From an uncultured Butyricicoccus sp. (GTDB lineage: Bacteria > Bacillota > Clostridia > Oscillospirales > Butyricicoccaceae): a DNA stretch of 6,139 nt. The notes under the pieces were generated by a model. The model was not told where the DNA came from. It worked only from the letters and a program-made list of their open reading frames with translations, and did no database searches. Positions 1 to 5,555 of the stretch are shown one piece after another (positions within the stretch are counted from its first letter, which is position 1; every line of letters starts with the position of its first letter). A program made the translations under genes and the position numbers. The stretch covers positions 1-6,139 of the forward strand of contig CAJUDU010000113.1 in NCBI GenBank assembly GCA_910584935.1. Direction: 5' to 3'.

Positions 1-81
1 ACTGCGTAAGAATCTCAACCGATTGCATATGATTTGAGAGGCGCTTTAATCAGTGGTTCCTTAAACTCTCAGATTTATGCT

Positions 82-100
82 GTATGAATACAGTATGAAT
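82..100. repeat. Direct repeat GTATGAAT, 11-bp spacing
   Basis: GTATGAAT occurs at 82-89 and again at 93-100, so the copies start 11 bp apart, close to one helical turn. The first copy also lies within a small palindrome, CTGTAT-GA-ATACAG (80-93). The spacing would suit a tandem regulator half-site, but no neighbouring gene or promoter supports that, and short repeats in AT-rich DNA can arise by chance. Confidence 0.35.
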
Positions 101-117
101 CAGCAGCGTCTGATTCA
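96..117. repeat. Perfect 8-bp inverted repeat (hairpin)
   Basis: TGAATCAG (96-103) and CTGATTCA (110-117) are perfect reverse complements around a 6-nt loop. Neither side is followed by a T-run, so it does not look like an intrinsic terminator. It overlaps the second copy of the direct repeat at 82-100. It could be an operator or an RNA stem of a transcript reading left or right; the function is unknown. Confidence 0.4.
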
Positions 118-227
118 GTTCATGCCACAAAATTATATATCCATTCTGGCGATTTGCCCCGTTCCAAAGCTGATATGCGTCATAAAACAGTTTCTTCTCC
201 CATTCCTCTGTTTCCTATATTAAAGTT

Positions 228-243
228 CAGGGTTTACACCCTG
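228..243. repeat. Short 6-bp inverted repeat
   Basis: CAGGGT (228-233) and ACCCTG (238-243) form a perfect stem with a 4-nt loop (TTAC). No T-run follows on either strand. It is a small G+C-rich palindrome in an AT-rich non-coding stretch. It may be a protein-binding site or chance; no role can be assigned. Confidence 0.3.
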
Positions 244-257
244 TATGCTGGCGATGG

Positions 258-283
258 ATGGAATATCCCAGTTTATGGAATAT
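258..283. repeat. 9-bp direct repeat ATGGAATAT
   Basis: ATGGAATAT occurs at 258-266 and at 275-283, a 17-bp period. The copies lie in non-coding DNA between the 228-243 palindrome and the operon terminator. A low-significance repeat recorded for completeness. Confidence 0.25.
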
Positions 284-340
284 TATGCGTGTGCAGCGGG
301 TCTGACAGCAAAAAAGCATTGACATCGGGAAAAAGATTGA

Positions 341-372
341 AAAGCACACTGCGAGGCATTGCAGTGTGCTTT
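341..372 (-). terminator. Intrinsic terminator of the minus-strand operon
   Basis: AAAGCACACTGC (341-352) and GCAGTGTGCTTT (361-372) are perfect 12-bp arms around an 8-nt loop. Read on the minus strand, the stem lies 42 nt beyond the stop codon of the symporter gene (stop at 415-417) and runs into a T-rich tract (TTT TCAATCTTTTT). This is the form of a Rho-independent terminator for the three-gene operon. The plus-strand side is also T-rich (372-395), so it may work in both directions. Confidence 0.85.
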
Positions 373-414
373 CTTGTATTCCTTCTATTCTCTGGCAAAG
401 AATAGAGGGCTGAA

Positions 415-2043
415 TTAAACGCCGATACCGAGTGGCGAGAAGATGAAATACATGATAACAACTACAGCGACACCAGCAATTGCCCATATTTTCCCAGTTT
501 CCCATGGTGACATATCCATAACCTTTGCATCTGGCATATCCCAAGCTGTTTGACGTGGACAAGCTTTAATACATATCATATAAATGATACATTCAAGGAC
601 AAACAGTGCAAATACAACATATAGGTAATGGAACTGACTGAAGAATGGGATTACTTTGCTGGCGCCATAAAGTACCATATGAATTGGGATAATTATTTTG
701 GGTGCAATTGCTGGCGCCCGCTTGCTGAGCAAGCCAAATAATACCGCTGTCAGCAAAGGCATGGAGAAGAAGCCCCAGCATTCATTGATAAAGTTCATAA
801 TACCAGTGCCAAAGTTCATGACAAATGGCGCAATTGCAATGGCAACAACACCGACAATTGTACCAAATACCTGGCCGGTTTTTACAACCTTTTGTGTGCT
901 TGCATTTTTGCCCCAGATTGGCTGCCATACATTCAGCGTGAAAATGGTAGAAGCTGAGTTTAGGACGGAGTTAAATGAGGATAAAATTGCGCCGAACATG
1001 ACCGCTGCAAAGAAACCCATAAGCGGTTTTGGAATAATTTCCATAACAAGCAATGGATAAGCCTGGTCAGCAGCCATGCCAACAGAAGTATCCATCTGCC
1101 CGTTAGCTGCAAGAAGCTGAAATGCAATAATGCCAGGGATAACAATGACAAACACGTCAAGACATTTAAAAAATCCTGCCCAAACAGCACCCTTTTGGCT
1201 CTCTGCGAGGTTTTTGCCGCCAAGGGAACGTTGGATAATGGATTGGTTGGTTGCCCAATAAAACAGGTTATTGACAAACATACCTGTAAACAATAACGGC
1301 CATGGCACTTCTGGTGGTAAAGCAGCTGGTGCAGACCAGGCATTCATTTTTTCTGGCGTTGCTGAAATGAAGTGCTGGATACCTGCGATAAACCCACCGC
1401 CATCCAGTTTCCCTAATGCTAAAATGCCCAGGATTGGCACAGCGAAACCACCGATAATCAGCCCAACACCATTGATAGTATCAGAATATGCAACAGCTTT
1501 CAAACCGCCAAATACCGCATAACACATACCAATGACACCTGTGCCGATACAAATAATTGCAATCGCTGAAAAATAACTGATACCAAAAATTTCTTGGATA
1601 TTGAAGATTTTTACCAATGCAACCGCGCCGGAATATAAAATTGTCGGCAGCATGGTCACAACATAAGCGATTAAAAACAGCAGCGAAAACAAACGCATGG
1701 TCATGGTATCATAACGCATCTCGAAAAATTCTGGGATGGTTGCAATGCCGCCCTTTAATAGCTTTGGCAGAAATACAAACGCTAAAACAATCAGCGCAAA
1801 AGCAGAGGTAGCTTCCCATGCCATCGTGCTCATATTGCCAGCAAAACTTTGTCCATTTGTGCCGACAAGCTGTTCTGCGGAAAGATTAGTCATCATCAGT
1901 GACCCAGCAATGACAATGCCGGGAAGCCCACGCCCAGCTAAGAAATAGCCTTCTTTGGTGGATAGGTCATCACCACGCGTTTTCCACCATGAAAGCACAG
2001 CAACAAGCACTGTAAATGCAACAAAAGTAACAACAATAAACAT
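415..2043 (-). CDS. Sodium:solute symporter, SSS (SLC5) family, sugar-transporter-like
   Basis: A 542-residue integral membrane protein predicted to import a sugar, cyclitol or similar polar solute with Na+. It has about 13-14 hydrophobic segments and the length usual for the vSGLT-like branch. Seen in the sequence: an LAGRGLPG stretch and an NLSAEQ motif (residues 53-58) in the first core helices; GGLKAVAYSDTIN (179-191), matching the family signature after TM5; WATNQSIIQRSLGGKN (263-278); and SSFNSVLNSASTIFT (355-369), the serine/threonine-rich helix that forms the Na2 site in sugar symporters. It is the last gene of the operon, 43 nt after the oxidoreductase, with a modest AAGGGG ribosome site 11 nt before ATG. 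The two upstream catabolic enzymes suggest it supplies their substrate. Family assignment is firm; substrate is inferred and could be inositol, a hexose or a glycoside. Confidence 0.93.
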   Translation of the reverse strand: MFIVVTFVAFTVLVAVLSWWKTRGDDLSTKEGYFLAGRGLPGIVIAGSLMMTNLSAEQLVGTNGQSFAGNMSTMAWEATSAFALIVLAFVFLPKLLKGGIATIPEFFEMRYDTMTMRLFSLLFLIAYVVTMLPTILYSGAVALVKIFNIQEIFGISYFSAIAIICIGTGVIGMCYAVFGGLKAVAYSDTINGVGLIIGGFAVPILGILALGKLDGGGFIAGIQHFISATPEKMNAWSAPAALPPEVPWPLLFTGMFVNNLFYWATNQSIIQRSLGGKNLAESQKGAVWAGFFKCLDVFVIVIPGIIAFQLLAANGQMDTSVGMAADQAYPLLVMEIIPKPLMGFFAAVMFGAILSSFNSVLNSASTIFTLNVWQPIWGKNASTQKVVKTGQVFGTIVGVVAIAIAPFVMNFGTGIMNFINECWGFFSMPLLTAVLFGLLSKRAPAIAPKIIIPIHMVLYGASKVIPFFSQFHYLYVVFALFVLECIIYMICIKACPRQTAWDMPDAKVMDMSPWETGKIWAIAGVAVVVIMYFIFSPLGIGV

Positions 2044-2086
2044 AAAAGCAATTTCCCCTTCTTTTTTATTTATATGGCGTTATGAA

Positions 2087-3265
2087 TTAGTCAAAATGCA
2101 CCCAAACGGCGCCATTGTCAGCCGATTCAACACATTTTTCAATCCATTTTACACCTTGCGCGCCGGCTTCCACATCCGGATACCAGAAATCTTTATATGT
2201 AGAGGTATCCGCACCAGACATCGCAACAGCAAAACGCCGGTAAAGGTTTGCCCATGCTTCAAATAAGCCTTCTGCATGGCCGCCGCCAATACGGTCTTCC
2301 ACACGGGATGCCCCATACAAATACCCTGCGCCGCGTTCTAAAATCCGCACAGGTTCCCCTTCGATTTCATAGGACATTTGGTTTGGCCGTTCATCATCCC
2401 ATTCAATTGAAGCTTTCGAACCGACAACACGAATTTTATGATAATGTCGTGCCCCGCAGTTGACAGAGCTAGCCCAGCAGTAAACCTGTGCGCCTGCCTG
2501 CACAGATGTGCTGCCCTTCAAATCCATAATGACAAATGCGTTATCTTCCAACTGACGCCCTTCCACAAAAGCGCGTTTGGTACACATTAATTTGTCAATT
2601 TTCATATCTGGAATCATCGCTTCCAACAAGAATAAAGGATGGGTGCCAACATCGCCCAAAGCAAAAGAGGGACCAGCCTTAGATGGGTCGAAACGCCATT
2701 TTGCCGCAGGCACAGTATCCTCAATTTTGATGTTGTAGCCGCCAAAAGCAAAACTCATATTGACAACACGGATTTCCCCTAAATCCCCATGCTGAATCAT
2801 TTGCCGTGCCTGCTGAATCATTTGATGGCCAGAATAACCATATGTCACACCAACAACACGTTTTTTTGCTTTTGCTAACCTGACAAGTTCTTCTGCCTGC
2901 TGTGAAGTAAAGCAGAGTGGTTTTTCACAAACAACATGCAAGCCAGCTTCTAATGCAGCTTTGCAGACTTCATAGTGCATCCCATTTGGCGTGGCAATCG
3001 AAACTGCTTCAATTCCGTCTTCACGTTGTGCTTCTGCGGCAAACATCGCTTTGTAGTCCGGATAGCAGCGTTCAAGCATAACGCCCAGTTCCGCGCCGAA
3101 TGCCATACCGCGTTCTGGGTCGATATCAAATGCACCAGCGACAAGCTGGAATATATTGTCGCGGAGTGCGGCAGAACGGTGGATGTAGCCAATCTGGCTG
3201 CCTTTGCCGCCACCAACCATTGCCCAGCGGATGGGATGGTCAGAAACTTTGGAACCATTAATCAT
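2087..3265 (-). CDS. Gfo/Idh/MocA-family NAD(P)-dependent oxidoreductase
   Basis: A 392-residue cytoplasmic dehydrogenase predicted to interconvert a ring hydroxyl and a keto group on a sugar, cyclitol or glycoside. The N-terminal Rossmann fold begins with the dinucleotide loop VGGGKGSQIG (residues 17-26). It continues through SIATPNGMHYEV (89-100) to the family's CEKP motif (113-116), whose Lys115 is the conserved catalytic or cofactor-binding lysine. The C-terminal alpha/beta domain carries WRFDPSKAG (190-198) and GDVGTHP (204-210), where Asp205 and His209 fit the catalytic Asp/His pair known from inositol dehydrogenase and related enzymes. The full expected length is present. The start is set by AAAGGAG 8 nt upstream (3274-3280). 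It is the middle gene of the operon, 86 nt after the isomerase-like gene. The family covers myo-inositol dehydrogenases, glucose-fructose oxidoreductase, and the 3-keto-forming levoglucosan and glycoside dehydrogenases. Which reaction applies here cannot be read from motifs alone. Confidence 0.93.
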   Translation of the reverse strand: MINGSKVSDHPIRWAMVGGGKGSQIGYIHRSAALRDNIFQLVAGAFDIDPERGMAFGAELGVMLERCYPDYKAMFAAEAQREDGIEAVSIATPNGMHYEVCKAALEAGLHVVCEKPLCFTSQQAEELVRLAKAKKRVVGVTYGYSGHQMIQQARQMIQHGDLGEIRVVNMSFAFGGYNIKIEDTVPAAKWRFDPSKAGPSFALGDVGTHPLFLLEAMIPDMKIDKLMCTKRAFVEGRQLEDNAFVIMDLKGSTSVQAGAQVYCWASSVNCGARHYHKIRVVGSKASIEWDDERPNQMSYEIEGEPVRILERGAGYLYGASRVEDRIGGGHAEGLFEAWANLYRRFAVAMSGADTSTYKDFWYPDVEAGAQGVKWIEKCVESADNGAVWVHFD

Positions 3266-3298
3266 TTTCTTTTCTCCTTTTTTATTTTATGATAAAAA

Positions 3299-3335
3299 CC
3301 ATCAACAAAAATATTTCGGATTTTTATTTTGATGG
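3299..3335 (-). terminator. Imperfect AT-rich hairpin between operon genes, possible attenuator
   Basis: In the 86-bp gap between the isomerase-like and oxidoreductase genes, CCATCAA (3299-3305) can pair with TTGATGG (3329-3335), and the stem extends inward imperfectly through A/T-rich bases toward the loop around TTTCGGA. Read on the minus strand, the hairpin is followed at once by five T (3298-3294). It resembles a weak intrinsic terminator or an mRNA-stabilising stem that would let the first gene be expressed more than the next two. The stem is AT-rich and imperfect, so termination would be partial at most. Confidence 0.4.
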
Positions 3336-3351
3336 AATGGATGCCTCAGAA

Positions 3352-4284
3352 TCAAAGAATATAGCCGATATTTTTCAAATAGTCCACACTGGCTTTGACA
3401 TCGCGCAGGCTGGTATCCGCATTGCGTGGGTCACGTTCTTGCTCAATGGTGATATATCCGCTGTAACCGATTTCTTCAAGAGCGTTCTTAATTCCAGTAT
3501 AATCCAGCACGCCAGTGCCAATTGGGCACATGGAGCCTTTCCCACAGCCATCAAAGAACCGAATATGTTCACCCAGCACTTGCTGATAAATGGGTTCATT
3601 GACATCTTTAAAGTGGACATAATCCAAACGGTCAGCATATTTTTTCAGATAGCTGACGGGATCCATACCAGAATAATAGAGGTGGCCAGTATCCAGACAC
3701 AGCCCAGCAATTTCATAAGGGATATCACGGACAACGGCTTCAATTTCGTCGGAAAATTCAAGGTAGCCGCCTGCATGGGGATGGATCACAGGGCGCACGC
3801 CATATTCGTTGGCACGTTCGCAAACCGCACGCAAATGGCACATAAACTGTTCCCATTTATCCGGGGATAACCGTGGGGCTTTATCTGCGTGCCCTGCCGC
3901 ATAATCCCGCACGTCATGCCCCCAGTCCATAACCGTCATATAAGGCGTCCGGAATTTTTGCCCGTCATGATATGGCAGCTTGGGAAGCCGTGGATCTGTA
4001 ATCAAGGTGCAAATATCATCCACAGCTTTCAAAACGCTTTGCTGATTATCGGGGTCCAACAAATCATGGAAAATAGTACCCGCAACAATTGCAATATGGT
4101 TTTTCTCCAGTTCTGCTGCAACAAGTTCCGCATCAATGGGGAGGTATCCATAAGGCCCCAGCTCAATCGCGCTGTAACCCGCTTTTCCTGCTTCTTCGAG
4201 TACACGCGTCCAAGGCGGCAGGTAAGGGTTTTTCGGATCATCAACACCCCAGCAGCAAGGTGCGCCACAAATTTGAATTGCCAT
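3352..4284 (-). CDS. TIM-barrel sugar isomerase/epimerase/dehydratase-like protein (IolE-like superfamily)
   Basis: A 310-residue cytoplasmic protein of the xylose-isomerase-like TIM-barrel superfamily, which contains inosose dehydratases (IolE), ketose epimerases and hydroxypyruvate isomerases. Seen in the sequence: an N-terminal strand with APCCWGVDDPKNP (residues 8-20), GYSAIELGPYGYLP (36-49), IHPHAGGYLEF (167-177), LCLDTGHLYYSG (195-206), DYVHFKDVN (221-229) and ITIEQERDP (278-286). Asp198, His224 and Glu281 sit at strand ends where the family holds its divalent metal. The HPH at 168-170 and the ELGPYGYLP segment look more like inosose-dehydratase relatives than ketose epimerases. It is the first gene of the operon, with AAAGGAGT 8 nt before ATG (4293-4300). 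Paired with the Gfo/Idh/MocA enzyme, it probably acts on that enzyme's keto product by dehydration, hydration or isomerisation. Superfamily is secure; the exact reaction is inference. Confidence 0.9.
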   Translation of the reverse strand: MAIQICGAPCCWGVDDPKNPYLPPWTRVLEEAGKAGYSAIELGPYGYLPIDAELVAAELEKNHIAIVAGTIFHDLLDPDNQQSVLKAVDDICTLITDPRLPKLPYHDGQKFRTPYMTVMDWGHDVRDYAAGHADKAPRLSPDKWEQFMCHLRAVCERANEYGVRPVIHPHAGGYLEFSDEIEAVVRDIPYEIAGLCLDTGHLYYSGMDPVSYLKKYADRLDYVHFKDVNEPIYQQVLGEHIRFFDGCGKGSMCPIGTGVLDYTGIKNALEEIGYSGYITIEQERDPRNADTSLRDVKASVDYLKNIGYIL

Positions 4285-4330
4285 ATACCAAAACTCCTTT
4301 ATCTATTTTTTTCTGCTCTGAACTGTGATC

Positions 4331-4339
4331 ATTATCTCA
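4331..4339 (-). promoter_or_regulatory. Candidate extended -10 promoter of the catabolic operon
   Basis: On the minus strand this reads TGAGATAAT, an extended -10 (TGn) followed by GATAAT, which is 5 of 6 to consensus. The start of transcription would fall near 4324, giving a leader of about 40 nt before the isomerase-like gene. No acceptable -35 hexamer lies 16-18 bp upstream (around 4353-4359), which fits a promoter that needs an activator such as the divergent AraC protein. Assigned by eye only. Confidence 0.45.
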
Positions 4340-4344
4340 TATTC

Positions 4345-4449
4345 CCTGCAAAAATGTTTTCGGGATATTGCCATTTCCATAGGCGAAAAGCAGGGGAATT
4401 TTGCACAAAAAAGCAACCGGATTTTTGACCTTTACGCTTTCCTGCTTTT
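4345..4449. promoter_or_regulatory. Three CCTGCWWWW elements, candidate AraC operator half-sites
   Basis: CCTGCAAAA (4345-4353), its inverted form AAAAGCAGG (4386-4394) and CCTGCTTTT (4441-4449) all lie in the 250-bp divergent control region. The first two also share flanks: ATTCC before the first, and GGAAT after the second as its mirror. They sit just upstream of the candidate operon promoter at 4331-4339, where an AraC-type activator would bind. Related words also occur inside coding sequence, so the assignment is tentative. Confidence 0.3.
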
Positions 4450-4474
4450 TTTCAGAATATTGAAGAAAACAGTC

Positions 4475-4503
4475 TTTCTTTTGCCTGATAAATCGGTTAT
4501 AAT
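4475..4503 (+). promoter_or_regulatory. Candidate promoter of the AraC-family regulator gene
   Basis: A perfect TATAAT (4498-4503) lies 32 bp before the chosen ATG, predicting transcription from about 4510 and a short leader containing the ribosome site. At 17-bp spacing the -35 position reads TTTCTT (4475-4480), which matches consensus poorly, so basal expression may be low or regulated. Confidence 0.55.
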
Positions 4504-4521
4504 CACTGTTACATGATATAT

Positions 4522-4528
4522 GGGAGGT
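4522..4528 (+). promoter_or_regulatory. Ribosome binding site that fixes the AraC start
   Basis: GGGAGGT lies 6 nt before the ATG at 4535. An in-frame ATG at 4520 overlaps this motif and has no site of its own upstream, so it would add only five residues (MGGIL) encoded by the Shine-Dalgarno itself. The 4535 start is therefore preferred. Confidence 0.85.
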
Positions 4529-4534
4529 ATTCTG

Positions 4535-5386
4535 ATGCAGGAAACCGCAGCGATATTTCACGGAACACCAAAACTTGTTTATGTTACACCGCAGGCAACA
4601 AATATCCGGCGTGTTCAGCGCTCTATTCATTTGCATGAAGAATTGACAGAGCTTTTATTTGTGTACCAAGGAGAGGGCACATATATTTGTGATGGCTATT
4701 TTTATCCAATCTATCCTGGGGATTTCCTGCTTTATAACCAAGGGGATATGCACGAAGTACAATCTTCGTCTGAAAAGGAAATTGGAACATGGTGCTTTGG
4801 CATTGTTGATTTTCAACTGGAGGGGCTTTCCCCCGGCAGGATGACAGACCCTGCGCATGGTTTTGTCCGCCCTTCAAGCTATCAGTTCCAAGAAATCAAC
4901 ACATTGTGCCATATGGTTTATGAAGCAATTAGCATAGAAGCATCTTATGGCAAAGAAATGGCGCAGCATTTATTTCTTGGCATATTATTGCTGGCACTGC
5001 ATTGCCCCGCCGATGTACGAAATGCACCACAAGATAACCATGATGTTCTGGCTGAACGTATGCGGCAATATATATCCCTGCATTATACAGAGCCGCTGAC
5101 ATTGCAGTCAATTTCAGCGGCACTCCATGTTTCTCCTTCTTATGCCGCGCATAGTTTTAAGCAAAAAACAGGGCTGTCGCCCATTCAATTTATGATTAAT
5201 TGCCGGATTGGAGAAGCACAGAATCTACTAATTTCCAGCGATTACAGTGCAACGCAAATCAGCACTTTGGTTGGCTATGACAGCATCAACCACTTTTCTG
5301 CAATCTTTAAAAAACATGTTGGTATGGCGCCAATACAGTACCGCAAATATTATTTGGATCATATGCGGGGCAAACGGAAGCAATAG
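4535..5386 (+). CDS. AraC-family transcriptional regulator with cupin sensor domain
   Basis: A 283-residue DNA-binding regulator. The N-terminal AraC-type cupin (about residues 28-95) shows HLHEELTELLFVYQGEG (32-48), YPIYPGDFLLYNQGDMHE (57-74) and other strands of the ligand-sensing beta-barrel. The C-terminal domain holds two helix-turn-helix units: LTLQSISAALHVSPSYAAHSFKQKTG (188-213) and the second around ATQISTLVGYDSINHFSAIFKKHVGMAPIQYRK (239-271), which carries the G-[YF]-x-[SD]-x-[NS]-x-F-x-x-x-F-[KR]-[KR] pattern typical of the family. It is transcribed divergently from the isomerase-dehydrogenase-symporter operon across a 250-bp control region, the classic arrangement of a local activator. 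It is probably the sensor for the imported substrate or a pathway intermediate; the ligand is unknown. The protein is intact. Confidence 0.93.
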   Translation: MQETAAIFHGTPKLVYVTPQATNIRRVQRSIHLHEELTELLFVYQGEGTYICDGYFYPIYPGDFLLYNQGDMHEVQSSSEKEIGTWCFGIVDFQLEGLSPGRMTDPAHGFVRPSSYQFQEINTLCHMVYEAISIEASYGKEMAQHLFLGILLLALHCPADVRNAPQDNHDVLAERMRQYISLHYTEPLTLQSISAALHVSPSYAAHSFKQKTGLSPIQFMINCRIGEAQNLLISSDYSATQISTLVGYDSINHFSAIFKKHVGMAPIQYRKYYLDHMRGKRKQ

Positions 5387-5413
5387 AAAGCACCATATGC
5401 CGCACGAAAATAA

Positions 5414-5442
5414 AAAGTCCTGTTTTTTTAAAACAGGACTTT
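5414..5442. terminator. 13-bp perfect hairpin after the AraC gene, likely bidirectional terminator
   Basis: AAAGTCCTGTTTT (5414-5426) and AAAACAGGACTTT (5430-5442) form a perfect 13-bp stem with a 3-nt T loop, 27 nt after the regulator's stop codon. On the plus strand only the three stem T residues follow, then AACG, a weak U-tract. On the minus strand the stem runs into TTTTTATTTT, a strong U-tract. It probably ends the regulator transcript and insulates the regulator from antisense transcription coming from the right. Confidence 0.75.
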
Positions 5443-5490
5443 AACGCGATTAGATGTTTGCTTTTTGAATTTTGCCGCATGGGAAACAGG

Positions 5491-5519
5491 TTGACCTGAC
5501 TGCTGAAAGATGATATTCT
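5491..5519 (+). promoter_or_regulatory. Sigma-A-type promoter of the SLH-protein gene
   Basis: TTGACC (5491-5496, 5 of 6 to consensus) and TATTCT (5514-5519, 4 of 6) are separated by exactly 17 bp. Transcription would start near 5526, about 30 nt before the ATG. The promoter lies after the 5414-5442 hairpin, so the SLH gene is an independent unit from the AraC gene. Confidence 0.65.
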
Positions 5520-5555
5520 AATAAAAATAGCCAACAGATTCAGGAGGTGCCTTTT

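Larger units (their letters stand above)
1..414. other. Non-coding stretch with short repeats and hairpins
   Basis: No reading frame here has a plausible start, ribosome binding site and protein-like composition. The only plus-strand frame of any length (154-405) would need a TTG start without a Shine-Dalgarno sequence and matches nothing recognisable. The stretch lies beyond the 3' end of the minus-strand operon. Besides the terminator at 341-372 it holds an 11-bp-spaced direct repeat (82-100), an 8-bp-arm hairpin (96-117), a 6-bp-arm hairpin (228-243) and a 9-bp direct repeat (258-283). It may contain the control region of a gene lying left of the window, but no clear promoter could be assigned. 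Confidence 0.6.

Noticed and set aside
154..405. 83-residue plus-strand frame left of the operon
   Set aside because: TTG start, no Shine-Dalgarno sequence, no similarity recognised, and it runs through the operon terminator hairpin.
227..562. 111-residue minus-strand frame overlapping the symporter 3' end
   Set aside because: Out of frame with the symporter, Cys-rich composition and no ribosome site; it also spans the terminator.
3289..3870. 193-residue plus-strand reading frame antisense to the isomerase-like gene
   Set aside because: It is the complement of a clearly conserved coding sequence, has no convincing ribosome site and shows no recognisable domain.
3889..4428. 179-residue plus-strand frame opposite the isomerase-like gene start and control region
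   Set aside because: It lies antisense to a well-supported gene, and its composition (rich in Cys, Arg, Pro) is that of a shadow frame.
4429..4442. Catabolite-responsive (cre)-like word GGAAAGCGTAAAGG on the minus strand
   Set aside because: The AAnCG core fits, but both ends differ from the consensus (three mismatches at key positions), so CcpA control is not supported.
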